From contig NZ_DAFZ01000080.1 of assembly GCF_002498065.1 (NCBI RefSeq), forward strand, positions 1 through 13,139: 13,139 nt of DNA, in the 5' to 3' direction. Every line of letters starts with the position of its first letter. Positions within the stretch are counted from its first letter, which is position 1. The notes beneath the pieces were generated by a model that ran no database searches, had not been told where the DNA came from, and saw nothing but the letters and a program-made list of their open reading frames with translations. The translations under genes and the position numbers were made by a program. The stretch comes from Methanoculleus sp. UBA208 (GTDB lineage: Archaea > Halobacteriota > Methanomicrobia > Methanomicrobiales > Methanoculleaceae). Below are positions 1 to 6,688 of the stretch, piece after piece.

Positions 1-892
1 TCGAAGAAGGAACTGCTCGCGATGCCGTTCGCCGACCTGATCTCCCCGCAACAGAAAGCCGGATTTGTCGAGTTCATCAAAAAAAAAGAGCGATCTTCCA
101 TCCGAGTGCCGGCAGACCTGCACCGCATCGCTCATATCAAGGGAAGGAACGGAGATCCCGATGGAGATCACCGTCCGGTCGGTCACCTTCGGCGGAGAGC
201 AGTACCTCGTGGCGATTGCGCGGGACATTGCCGACCGGGTCCGCACCGAGCGGGAACTCAGGATAAAGGAGACCGCTCTCGAATCGTCGACAAACGGCAT
301 CCTTATCGCCGATCTCAGCGGAGCCGTTATCTATGCCAACCGGAGTTTTGCCTCGATGTTCGGGTACGGCGAGGATGGAGCGGTCACGGAAAGAAACCTG
401 GAGGCATTTTTTGCAGACCCCACCGTCGGAGAAACGATTACGGGGCATCTTCTTGACGACCATGCAATCATGCAGGAGACGATCGGGCTGCGAAACAACG
501 GGTCTCCGTTTCACATCCAGGTCTCGGGCAGCGTCGTGCAGAACGACGCCGGGCAGCCGCTCTGCATCATGCTGATCGTTATGGACATCACCGGGCGGAT
601 TCTCACCGATCAGATGAAGCGGGAGACATACGCGCAGCTCGGGAAGAATATCGAACAGTTTGCCATTCTCGGCGATCACATCCGGAACCCGCTGCAGGTG
701 ATCGTCGGGTATGCGGAGATGATCGACGACCCGCTTGCCGAGAAGATCCTCGAGCAGTCGCGCCGGATTGACGAGATCATCACCGAACTCGACCGGGGAT
801 GGGTCGAGTCGGCGAACGTCAGGCAGTTTTTACGGAAGCACGGGGACGGTACGGAGCCTTCCGTACAGGCGTTTTTACACTCATGGAAATAA
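1..892 (+). CDS. PAS-domain signalling protein, 5' truncated by the window edge and frameshifted
   Basis: This is the 3' part of a multi-PAS sensor protein. Positions 1-87 read in frame 1 and end one PAS domain (LLAMPFADLISP...FVEFIKK); from the run of nine A at 79-87 the homologous reading continues in frame 2 (SDLPSECRQTC...VAIARDIADR). Removing one A joins them into a normal PAS/PAC sequence, so the break is either a real frameshift or a homopolymer sequencing error. A second PAS domain lies at about 266-598 (ESSTNGILIADLSG, YANRSFASMFGYG, VMDITGR). The C-terminus has an H-box-like segment, GDHIRNPLQVI, with the candidate phospho-accepting His at 677-679, but no HATPase domain follows before the TAA at 890-892. 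In Methanomicrobiales this short C-terminus is common on soluble PAS proteins; the ligand and partner cannot be read from the sequence. The TTG at 65 is only an apparent start created by the shift. Confidence 0.85.
849..876 (+). terminator. Hairpin plus T-tract overlapping the end of the PAS gene
   Basis: A perfect 7-bp inverted repeat, GTACGGA (849-855) and TCCGTAC (860-866), with a 4-nt loop is followed by TTTTT at 872-876. It lies inside the last codons of the PAS gene, 14 bp before the TAA. It looks like an intrinsic terminator that the reading frame runs through. The T-tract is short, so function is uncertain. Confidence 0.45.
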
Positions 893-928
893 GATCCGCC
901 CTGACGGACATTCGACCAAAACAAGAAA

Positions 929-1000
929 CGCCCCGGCCGGGATTCGAACCCGGGTCGAAAGCTCCGGAGGCTTTCAGGATATCCACTACCCTACCGAGAC
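929..1000 (-). tRNA. tRNA-Arg (anticodon CCG)
   Basis: Read on the minus strand, the 72-nt sequence folds as a cloverleaf. The acceptor stem is GTCTCGG with CCGGGGC (two G-U pairs), the anticodon stem AAAGC/GCTTT encloses the loop CTCCGGA, giving anticodon CCG with U33 and G37, and the T arm is CCGGG-TTCGAAT-CCCGG. The D stem is weak, with a G-U pair and one mismatch. The discriminator base is G and no CCA is encoded. A T-rich stretch (TTTCTTGTTTT on the minus strand, about 918-928) follows the 3' end and may terminate transcription. Confidence 0.93.
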
Positions 1001-1023
1001 TGCCATATTATATTGTTCTGTAT

Positions 1024-1032
1024 GGTATAAAA
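1024..1032 (-). promoter_or_regulatory. TATA box of the tRNA-Arg gene
   Basis: The minus strand reads CTTTTATACC centred about 28 bp upstream of the mature 5' end of the tRNA, the expected archaeal TATA position for a transcript starting at or next to the mature end. It lies just downstream of the hypD stop, so the tRNA has its own promoter. Confidence 0.65.
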
Positions 1033-1052
1033 GGCCAGCGGAGAGGAGGGTT

Positions 1053-2084
1053 TCAGGCCCTCCTCGACTCATAGAGCTGCCAGATCTTGCACGCTCCTTC
1101 GTGGCTGACCATGCAGGGGCCCACGGGAGTGCGCGGGGTGCAGGCCTTCCCGAAGAGCCGGCAGTCGGAGGGCCGGGCGACGCCGCGCAGCACTTTGTCG
1201 CAGATGCAGGCGAAGTGCTTGTCCACGTGCCTGATCTCGATATCGTGCTTCTTCTGGGCGTCGTAGCCCTCGAACTCCGGCTTCAGGCGGAGGCCCGATG
1301 CCGGGATCACGGGAAAGCCGCGCCACTCGACGTCGTACGGCTCGAAGACCTCGTACATCAGGCGTTTCGCCTTGACGTTCCCTTCCCGGGTGACCACGCG
1401 CGGGTAGGCGTTCTCCACCCGGTGCGCCCCCTCGCGGACCTGCCGGACCGCCATCAGGAGGCCGAGGAGGATATCCTCCGGCTCGAACCCCGCGACGACC
1501 TGCGGGACGGGGAACCGTTCGTACTCCTGGTAGCCCATCACCGCGCAGACGTGCCCGGGTAGGATGAACCCGTCGAGCGCCGCCTCCCCCTGGGCGAGGA
1601 GCCACGCCATCGCGGGCGGGACGAGCCGGTGGCACGAGAGGATGGAGAAGTTCTCCGGCGGGCGGGAGAGGATCGTGGCGGCGACCGTCGGTGCGGTGGT
1701 CTCGAAGCCGACCGATATGAAGACGACCTCCCGGTCCGGCTCCCGCCGGGCGATCTCCACTGCCTTGTGGACGCCCTGCACCACCCGGACGTCCCCGCCG
1801 CTCGACTCGAGCGAGCCTTTCGACCCCGGGACACGCAGCAGGTCGCCGTAGGTGGCGACGGTGCAGCCACGCTCCACCAGGTCGAGAGCGGCGTCGATCT
1901 CGCCCTGCGGCGTGATGCAGACCGGGCAGCCCGGCCCCATCACGATCTTGAGCCGCTCGGGAAGGACGCTCCGGAGCCCGGCGCGCGCGATTGCCGCCTC
2001 GTGGGTGCCGCAGATATGCATGAGCGTGATATCCCGGTCGACGAGAGCGTGGAGCGCATCAAGGATTTCCTTTCCAACCGCCAT
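1053..2084 (-). CDS. hypD: Hydrogenase maturation protein HypD
   Basis: HypD is the iron-sulfur scaffold on which, with HypC, the Fe(CN)2CO group of [NiFe]-hydrogenases is assembled in the cytoplasm. The 343-residue protein has family length and the signature motifs: CGTHE at 25-29, GPGCPVC at 50-56 (the redox-active cysteine pair), SVGFETTAPT and LPGHVCAVMGY in the middle, and a cysteine-rich C-terminus with Cys at about 293, 295, 308, 315, 324 and 332 that includes the [4Fe-4S] ligands. The ATG at 2084-2082 has no Shine-Dalgarno sequence and is probably leaderless. No other hyp gene is in the window; in methanogens hyp genes are often scattered. It is transcribed away from the mechanosensitive channel gene, with 46 bp between starts. 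It should serve the F420-reducing, heterodisulfide-linked and membrane [NiFe] hydrogenases of a hydrogenotrophic methanogen (inference). Confidence 0.97.
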   Translation of the reverse strand: MAVGKEILDALHALVDRDITLMHICGTHEAAIARAGLRSVLPERLKIVMGPGCPVCITPQGEIDAALDLVERGCTVATYGDLLRVPGSKGSLESSGGDVRVVQGVHKAVEIARREPDREVVFISVGFETTAPTVAATILSRPPENFSILSCHRLVPPAMAWLLAQGEAALDGFILPGHVCAVMGYQEYERFPVPQVVAGFEPEDILLGLLMAVRQVREGAHRVENAYPRVVTREGNVKAKRLMYEVFEPYDVEWRGFPVIPASGLRLKPEFEGYDAQKKHDIEIRHVDKHFACICDKVLRGVARPSDCRLFGKACTPRTPVGPCMVSHEGACKIWQLYESRRA

Positions 2085-2130
2085 GAATTATCATACTTAT
2101 ATTCCGCTGACAGCACATATTAGTACCGGA
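2085..2130. promoter_or_regulatory. Shared divergent promoter of hypD and the MscS gene
   Basis: This short AT-rich spacer holds two TATA-like elements. ACTTATATT at about 2095-2103 lies about 32 bp upstream of the channel ATG at 2131. On the minus strand ACTAATATGT (about 2114-2123) lies about 34 bp upstream of the hypD ATG. Neither start has a Shine-Dalgarno sequence, so both transcripts are probably leaderless or nearly so. Confidence 0.55.
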
Positions 2131-3168
2131 ATGAACAGCATCATGTACGGAAGCGCGGTCGTCCTCTGCGGAATCATCGCAGCGTTCGTCGTTCACGAGG
2201 TCTTCCGGTGGCTTCAGAAGCGGGCCGACCTCACGGAATCGAAACTCGACGACATCGTGCTCTATTCTCTCGATAAACCACTTACGATTGCCATAATCGT
2301 ATGTTCCGTCTGGATCTCCATAGCGCTCTTCGTCGACCCCGCGACCCTCCTCGGGGAGTACGCGTGGCTCTTCTCCGGGCAGTACTTCGCTGCGGCGGCA
2401 ACCCTCATCGCGGCTTGGGTGGTTTCTTCGTTTGTCTACAACTTCATCAACCTCTACGGCAGGTGGATGGCGTCGCAGACCGAGACCGACCTTGACGACC
2501 GGATCATCCGGGTGCTCGAGGTCTCGGCACGCTATGTAATCTGGTTCGTCGCCATCCTCATGGTGCTCCGGATGCTCGATGTGGACATCACACCGCTCAT
2601 CGCCGGTGCCGGGATCGCCGGCCTGGCGGTGGCGCTCGCTGCCCAGGATATCGTCTCCAACTTCTTCGGGGGTGCGGTCATCCTCGCGGATAAACCGTTC
2701 GCGGTGGACGATCGGGTCAAGATCGACGGCTACCTCGGGGACGTGATCGGCATCGGTCCCCGGAGCACCAGGATCAAGACGCTGGATCACCAGATGGTGA
2801 CCATCCCGAACTCGAAGGTCTCGAGCAGCGTCATCGTCAACTACGCCATGCCGGACGTCAGGCTAAAGATCAAGATCCCGGTATCGGCTGCATACGGCAG
2901 CGACATCAAGCGCATAAAAGAGATCCTCATCGAGATCGGGCACGAGGCGGCGGCACGGTCCGAGTACGTCCTCTCCGATCCTGCGCCGTCCGTCTACTTC
3001 CTCGAGTTCGGAGCGTCAAGCCTGAACTTCATGCTCGTTCTCTGGGCAAAGGCCTTCAACCTGACCTGGGACGTTCAGGATTACGTGAACACGCGCGTCT
3101 ACGAGCGGTTTGCGGAAGAGGGGATCGAGATCCCGTTCCCGCAGATGGACGTCCACATGCGGGAGTGA
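2131..3168 (+). CDS. MscS-family small-conductance mechanosensitive channel
   Basis: The protein is an integral membrane channel that opens under membrane tension to release solutes on hypo-osmotic shock. With the ATG at 2131 it has 345 residues. Hydrophobic segments lie at about 4-24, 51-68 and 84-108, followed by the MscS core: a fourth membrane helix at about 134-150 and the pore helix at about 155-180 rich in Gly and Ala (IAGAGIAGLAVALAAQDIVSN). The cytoplasmic beta domain follows (GGAVILADKPFAVDDRV, TRIKTLDHQMVTIPNS) and then the C-terminal alpha/beta domain. The reading frame stays open further upstream to about 1852, but that part lies antisense to hypD; an ATG at 2083 is also in frame. 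I chose 2131 because it directly precedes the first membrane helix and sits at leaderless distance from a TATA element. It converges with the radical SAM gene, one base separating the two ends. Confidence 0.93.
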   Translation: MNSIMYGSAVVLCGIIAAFVVHEVFRWLQKRADLTESKLDDIVLYSLDKPLTIAIIVCSVWISIALFVDPATLLGEYAWLFSGQYFAAAATLIAAWVVSSFVYNFINLYGRWMASQTETDLDDRIIRVLEVSARYVIWFVAILMVLRMLDVDITPLIAGAGIAGLAVALAAQDIVSNFFGGAVILADKPFAVDDRVKIDGYLGDVIGIGPRSTRIKTLDHQMVTIPNSKVSSSVIVNYAMPDVRLKIKIPVSAAYGSDIKRIKEILIEIGHEAAARSEYVLSDPAPSVYFLEFGASSLNFMLVLWAKAFNLTWDVQDYVNTRVYERFAEEGIEIPFPQMDVHMRE

Positions 3169-3169
3169 T

Positions 3170-4096
3170 CTAGGTCGCCCGATAAAATACCCCTCTTTTT
3201 TCCCGAACCTGTTCGATCAGGCCCCGTGCTTCGAGGACGCGGAGGTGCTTTGCGACCTCGGCCGGACGGATGCCGAGGAGTGCGGCGAGATCTGCGGGCG
3301 TGCAGGGCCGGCGGCGGATGGTCGCGAGGATGATCTCTCCGGCATCCCCGCTCTCCGGCGGCAGCGCCCGGTCCGTGCAGGCCGCCCCGATCACCTCCCC
3401 GCCGAGCACCGCCGCGATCCGCTCGAGCGCCCCCCGGGACGCCGGCCTGACCCGGATATCGGTGCCCGGCCGATCGAGGGTGTTTACCTGCACGCGGTCG
3501 GGCTTGATTGCCGCAACGGCGTCTTTCAGGAGCTGGATCTCGTCCTCCGTGTCGTTGATGCCCGGGACGATGAAGACCTCGAGCCGGACCTCGCCGGTAT
3601 ACTCCCGGACGAAGTCAAGCAGCCCCTCGAGCACCCGCCCGGCGGTGAGGCCCGGGCAGGGGCGGTTGATCTTCAAAAAGGCCTCTTCGGAGACAGCATC
3701 GAGCGACGGCACCACGAGGTCCGCACGCATGAGGGCGGCCCGGACTTCCGGGTCCGTCAGGAGTGCGCTGTTGGTCAGCACCGCGACCCGGTAGCGGGGA
3801 TACCGGTCTTTGATGAAGGCGATGATCTCGCCAAGCCCGGTGTGAAGCGTCGGCTCCCCTGACCCGGCGAACGTGATGTAGTCGAGATCCGGCCTCTTCG
3901 CGAGAAAATCGTCGAGTTCCGCGATGACCCGGCCGGTCGGGACGTACTCGCGCCGCTTGCAGGTCAGATCGGTCGTCCGCCCGCACTCGCAGTAGACGCA
4001 GTCGAAGGCGCAGGTCTTGTGCGGTACCAGGTCGATTCCGAGCGATATGCCCAGGCGCCGGGAGGGGACCGGGCCGAAGAGGTAACGGTATGCCAT
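3170..4096 (-). CDS. Radical SAM protein with a C-terminal winged-helix-like domain
   Basis: This is a cytoplasmic radical S-adenosylmethionine enzyme of the COG0731-like group; its substrate is not known to me. From the ATG at 4096 it has 308 residues. The N-terminus YLFGPVPSRRLG is the usual start of this group. The [4Fe-4S] motif CAFDCVYC (Cys29, 33, 36; CX3CX2C) and the SAM-binding GSGEPTLH (78-85) are intact, followed by further barrel features (VAVLTNSALL, VVPSLDAV, VFIVPGINDT). The last 60 residues or so (PADLAALLGIRPAEVAKHL then LEARGLIEQVREKRG) look like an ArsR/MarR-type winged helix, suggesting DNA or RNA binding or protein contact. A GTG nine codons upstream (4123) is in frame but lies before the conserved N-terminus. 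I found no clear TATA box or Shine-Dalgarno for it. It is divergent from the TIM-barrel gene. Confidence 0.9.
   Translation of the reverse strand: MAYRYLFGPVPSRRLGISLGIDLVPHKTCAFDCVYCECGRTTDLTCKRREYVPTGRVIAELDDFLAKRPDLDYITFAGSGEPTLHTGLGEIIAFIKDRYPRYRVAVLTNSALLTDPEVRAALMRADLVVPSLDAVSEEAFLKINRPCPGLTAGRVLEGLLDFVREYTGEVRLEVFIVPGINDTEDEIQLLKDAVAAIKPDRVQVNTLDRPGTDIRVRPASRGALERIAAVLGGEVIGAACTDRALPPESGDAGEIILATIRRRPCTPADLAALLGIRPAEVAKHLRVLEARGLIEQVREKRGVFYRAT
3193..3201 (+). terminator. T-tract after the MscS gene
   Basis: CTCTTTTTT lies about 25 bp after the channel stop codon, overlapping the end of the convergent radical SAM gene. Archaeal RNA polymerase terminates at T-runs, so this is the likely stop for the channel transcript. 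No stem-loop is evident. Confidence 0.4.
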
Positions 4097-4302
4097 GAGG
4101 TTATCCGGAGTACTATCCGGCACAAGGGATCATCAGGGTTCACCTCTCTGCAACGACCCGCCGGAGGCCACCCCCTATCCCGGCCTGCAGATGTGGTCGG
4201 CCGGGGTGAAGGCCGCCGGGTTGACCCACGTTCCGGCGAGGCGGGATACGCCGGGAGGTGCCTGTTCCTAACCTATTTATCGTCCCGGCCGGAACATTCT
4301 GT
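4097..4302. other. Divergent intergenic region with a GC-rich hairpin and a TATA box
   Basis: About 200 bp separate the two divergent starts. It contains a hairpin with stem CCCGGCC (4179-4185) and GGCCGGG (4199-4205) and a 13-nt loop. The element CCTATTTATC at about 4272-4281 is a good TATA box centred about 26 bp before the ATG at 4303, so that gene is probably transcribed leaderless. I see no coding sequence here and no convincing promoter for the minus-strand gene. Confidence 0.55.
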
Positions 4303-5034
4303 ATGTTTGGCGTCTCCACCTACTGCCTTCATCGCGAGCCGCTCTCTAGCGCGCTCGAGAAACTCGCTCCCGTCACCGATTGCGTGGAGGTGATGGATGA
4401 CGGGCTGCACTACCTGGAGAGCGCGGAACCGCTCGAGAGTTACTCGTATCTCTACTTCATCCACGCGCCGTCCCGGGGGGTCAACATTGCAAGCCTCCTC
4501 GAGCCCATCCGGCGGGCGAGCGTCGAGGTCCTGACGCAGACGTTCGCCGTCGCCGCCGAGATCGGGGCGGACGTGGTCATCCACCCGGGCTACTATGCGT
4601 GGCGCGAGGAGCGGGAGCGGGCGGTGGAGAGGTTCCGGCAGTCGCTTTCCGAACTCACGGCGGCGGCCGAAGACCTCTCGGTCACATTCTTTGTGGAGAA
4701 CATGGGGGACTGGGAGTACTTCTTCCTGCGCTCCTGCGAGGACCTGCCGCTCATCAACGGGATCGGGCTTGCGCTCGACGTCGGCCACGCGAACCTGAAC
4801 GGGTGCCTGGACGGTTTCCTCGCCCACCCGGCGGCGCACTACCACCTGCACGACAACGACGGCACCGGGGACACGCATTCGCCGGTCGGGGCCGGGACGA
4901 TCGATTTTTCAGCCGTGATGGACGCCGTCGAGAGGGACAACGTCATCCCCATCGTCGAGGTGGATACCCTCGACGGGGTGACCGCCAGCATCGGCGCGCT
5001 GGAGGCGATCGATGCCGCCGCGCAGGGCGAATAA
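4303..5034 (+). CDS. Sugar phosphate isomerase/epimerase-like TIM-barrel protein
   Basis: The 243-residue protein belongs to the xylose-isomerase-like / AP-endonuclease-2 TIM-barrel superfamily, which includes metal-dependent sugar isomerases, epimerases and endonuclease IV. The substrate cannot be read from the sequence. It starts FGVSTYCLHREPL, with barrel-strand ends carrying likely metal and substrate ligands: His54 (YFIHAP), His94 (VVIHPGYY), Glu132 (FFVENMGDW), Asp159 and His162 (LALDVGHANL), His181 and His183 (HYHLHDNDG) and Glu219 (PIVEVD). The segment after HDNDG (THSPVGAGTIDF) matches the HxPxGxGxIDF pattern usual in this superfamily. I chose ATG 4303 over GTG 4258 because the TATA box at 4272-4281 would lie inside the longer reading and gives a leaderless start at 4303. 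The next gene on the strand is tRNA-Thr. Confidence 0.85.
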   Translation: MFGVSTYCLHREPLSSALEKLAPVTDCVEVMDDGLHYLESAEPLESYSYLYFIHAPSRGVNIASLLEPIRRASVEVLTQTFAVAAEIGADVVIHPGYYAWREERERAVERFRQSLSELTAAAEDLSVTFFVENMGDWEYFFLRSCEDLPLINGIGLALDVGHANLNGCLDGFLAHPAAHYHLHDNDGTGDTHSPVGAGTIDFSAVMDAVERDNVIPIVEVDTLDGVTASIGALEAIDAAAQGE

Positions 5035-5075
5035 GGCCGGTCCTGCCCGGTTCCTTGCCCGGTTTCGGCCGTAAC

Positions 5076-5084
5076 CTTTTATAG
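5076..5084 (+). promoter_or_regulatory. TATA box of tRNA-Thr
   Basis: CTTTTATAG lies about 35 bp upstream of the mature tRNA 5' end. Transcription would begin near 5105-5108, leaving a short leader for RNase P to remove. Confidence 0.6.
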
Positions 5085-5114
5085 GGTAAACCTCCAACAT
5101 AATTGGTGCGTCAC

Positions 5115-5187
5115 GCCTCAGTGGCTCAGCCGGTAGAGCGTGTCCTTGGTAAGGACAAGGTCGCGAGTTCGAATCTCGCCTGAGGCT
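5115..5187 (+). tRNA. tRNA-Thr (anticodon GGT)
   Basis: A 73-nt cloverleaf with perfect stems: acceptor GCCTCAG/CTGAGGC, D stem GCTC/GAGC, anticodon stem TGTCC/GGACA enclosing TTGGTAA (anticodon GGT at 5148-5150), T arm GCGAG-TTCGAAT-CTCGC, discriminator T (U73). CCA is not encoded. A T5 run at 5201-5205 soon after the 3' end is the probable terminator. Confidence 0.97.
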
Positions 5188-5200
5188 TGAATATTGCTCC

Positions 5201-5205
5201 TTTTT
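5201..5205 (+). terminator. T-tract after tRNA-Thr
   Basis: CTCCTTTTTCG begins 11 bp after the tRNA 3' end. A short T-run is sufficient for termination by archaeal RNA polymerase after many tRNA genes. Confidence 0.4.
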
Positions 5206-5217
5206 CGAAATTAAGAA

Positions 5218-5324
5218 CCAATTTTATCCCGTCTCTCGCGGAGAGGAAGCCCTCTCTACTGGCAAAACCTCATATCTCGTGATGGCAAAGAGTTATCATC
5301 GGTAAATCCCGGAGGCGATCGATA
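5218..5324 (+). promoter_or_regulatory. Leader of the first mntA-hepT operon: TATA-like box, alternating hairpins, Shine-Dalgarno
   Basis: AATTTTATCC at about 5219-5229 is a TATA-like element. Three blocks CTCTC (5233-5237), GAGAG (5241-5245) and CTCTC (5252-5256) can form two mutually exclusive hairpins, CTCTC-GCG-GAGAG or GAGAGG-AAGC-CCTCTC. GGAGG at 5311-5315, nine bases before the GTG at 5325, is a clear ribosome-binding site and fixes that start. Confidence 0.5.
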
Positions 5325-5654
5325 GTGAAGGAGTACCAATCCATCAAGTCCAAGGTTCTGGCCCTTCTTGAGCGCGAGCTCCCGACCCTCCGGGAGAAGT
5401 ATGGTATCGAAACAATCGGTATTTTCGGCTCCGTATCGCGTGAGGAGGATACACCTGAATCGGACGTGGACGTAGTATACTCGTTCCGTCCGGAGATGGA
5501 CACTTACGAGAATCTGCTGGATTTAGGGGATTTTCTTGAGGATCTGCTCCAGAGAAAAGTGGATCTGGTTTCCGTTGAGTGGATGAGCGAGGGATTGCGC
5601 GTATGTGTGATGAGAGAGGCCATCTTCTGTACGCGTGAGAGGGGTACAGCATGA
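5325..5654 (+). CDS. mntA: MntA-type minimal nucleotidyltransferase (antitoxin of a type VII HepT/MntA pair)
   Basis: This 109-residue protein is a minimal nucleotidyltransferase of the polymerase-beta fold. In the characterised HepT/MntA systems this enzyme AMPylates the HEPN toxin on the Tyr of its active-site motif and so inactivates it. The signature GSX10DXD is present as Gly35-Ser36 and Asp47-Val-Asp49 in FGSVSREEDTPESDVDVV; a third acidic residue is Asp79 (KVDLVS). The GTG start has a strong GGAGG site nine bases upstream. The gene overlaps hepT by ATGA (5651-5654), showing translational coupling. The pair is visibly more AT-rich than its neighbours and uses codons such as ATA, AGA and TTA more freely, which suggests acquisition by transfer. 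Confidence 0.9.
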   Translation: MKEYQSIKSKVLALLERELPTLREKYGIETIGIFGSVSREEDTPESDVDVVYSFRPEMDTYENLLDLGDFLEDLLQRKVDLVSVEWMSEGLRVCVMREAIFCTRERGTA

Positions 5655-5995
5655 CAGAGTTGCGGTTGCGATACTACCTTGCAGATATTTACGAGCAATC
5701 TGAAAATATCATGAAGGCAACCGAACGAATGAGTTATGAGGAATTTCTCGGAGATTCGTTGTACAACGCGGGTCTCATCAGATTTTTCGAGATTATCGGG
5801 GAAGCAGCAAAACATGTTCCAGATGACTTCCGGGACGAATATCCGGACATTCCGTGGAGAAAAATCTCAGGACTTCGTGACAGGCTGATTCATGATTATC
5901 CAGGCGTGAATTTGAAATATGTCTGGACTCTGGCAACTGTGGAAATACCTATTCTGCACCGGCAAATTGGAGATATTCTCACCGATTGGGAATAA
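5651..5995 (+). CDS. hepT: HepT-like HEPN-domain toxin (DUF86)
   Basis: A 114-residue all-helical HEPN protein of the DUF86/HepT family, the toxin partner of MntA; family members are RNases or tRNases active as dimers. The catalytic RX4HXY motif is intact as Arg76-DRLI-His81-Asp-Tyr83 in GLRDRLIHDYPGV. The upstream FFEIIGEAAKHVPDDF and PDIPWRKISGLRD segments are typical of the family. Its ATG overlaps the mntA stop. An inverted repeat GGGTTT (6014-6019) with AAACCC (6049-6054) lies downstream and could fold around the operon end, though no T-tract follows. Confidence 0.92.
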   Translation: MTELRLRYYLADIYEQSENIMKATERMSYEEFLGDSLYNAGLIRFFEIIGEAAKHVPDDFRDEYPDIPWRKISGLRDRLIHDYPGVNLKYVWTLATVEIPILHRQIGDILTDWE

Positions 5996-6105
5996 AAGTC
6001 TTTTACAATAGAGGGGTTTGACAACGCCCATTCAGGGGCATGCTTCAGAAACCCGTCTCATTCCCAATGAATTAAACCCCTGCCCGACAAACCGATCAGG
6101 CACCT

Positions 6106-6543
6106 ATGGCACCCGTGACAGACGGCGACACCCTGCTCCTGCACTTCACCAGCACCCGCCCCGACGGCGAGGTCTTCGAGGATACCCGATCGGGCGAGCC
6201 GGTCCGGGTAACCCTTGGAGCGAACCAGATCAATCCTCTCTTCGAGGAGGCGCTGATCGGCAAAGAGCCGGGCGAGACGGTGGCCGTGGTGCTGCCCCCG
6301 GAGAAGGCCTACGGGAAATTCCGCAGGAAACTCGTCGTAACGATAAAACGCAAGAAACTCAAACTCGACCACGAACCGGTCCCCGGGGAATTCCTCAGGG
6401 TCGAGGTGATGGGAAAACCCTGCCTGGTGACCGTACTTGACGTGGACGACAAAAGCATCACCGTCGACGCCAACCATCCGCTCGCGGGAGAGACGATCAC
6501 CTACGCGATCACCGTCGAGGCAATCCTCCCCCGGGACGGCTGA
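6106..6543 (+). CDS. FKBP-type (SlyD-like) peptidyl-prolyl cis-trans isomerase
   Basis: A 145-residue cytoplasmic prolyl isomerase and likely chaperone of the archaeal FKBP/SlyD group. It begins with the FKBP strand VTDGDTLLLHFTSTRPDGEV and FEDTRS, continues with the QINPLFEEALIGKEPGE helix region and PPEKAYG, then has an insert-in-flap-like segment (about 72-120), and returns to the FKBP core with the diagnostic VDANHPLAGETITYAI (120-135). A Tyr usually found in the first strand is Phe14 here. There is no His-rich SlyD tail. No Shine-Dalgarno precedes the ATG; AATTAAAC at about 6070-6077 is a possible TATA element 30 bp upstream, so the gene may be leaderless. Neighbours suggest no operon. 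Confidence 0.9.
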   Translation: MAPVTDGDTLLLHFTSTRPDGEVFEDTRSGEPVRVTLGANQINPLFEEALIGKEPGETVAVVLPPEKAYGKFRRKLVVTIKRKKLKLDHEPVPGEFLRVEVMGKPCLVTVLDVDDKSITVDANHPLAGETITYAITVEAILPRDG

Positions 6544-6656
6544 GCGGCTCCTCCCCGGACAACCGGGATGGACCCCGCCGCGCCGGACCGGGAGTTATAT
6601 CGATCTGGTCGCATAAACGCCCTCTTTCTTCGTTTCCGCCCGGATCTATTCCGGCT

Positions 6657-6668
6657 GGTATTTATGCC
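6657..6668 (+). promoter_or_regulatory. TATA box of the 5'-nucleotidase gene
   Basis: GGTATTTATGCC is centred about 27 bp upstream of the ATG at 6689, consistent with a leaderless start. A second TATA-like element, AGTTATATC, lies at about 6593-6601 and may be an upstream alternative. Confidence 0.5.
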
Positions 6669-6688
6669 GTCGGAGATGACCTCTTTTT

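Noticed and set aside
1852..2130. N-terminal extension of the MscS frame antisense to hypD
   Set aside because: No membrane or channel features, and promoter elements lie between it and the ATG at 2131.
6014..6054. GGGTTT/AAACCC inverted repeat after the first hepT gene as a terminator
   Set aside because: The loop is long (29 nt) and no T-tract follows, so it is mentioned only in the hepT entry.
5115..6105. tRNA-Thr 3' end as an integration att site
   Set aside because: I looked for a second copy of the tRNA 3' sequence downstream of the toxin-antitoxin pair and found none, and there is no integrase gene.
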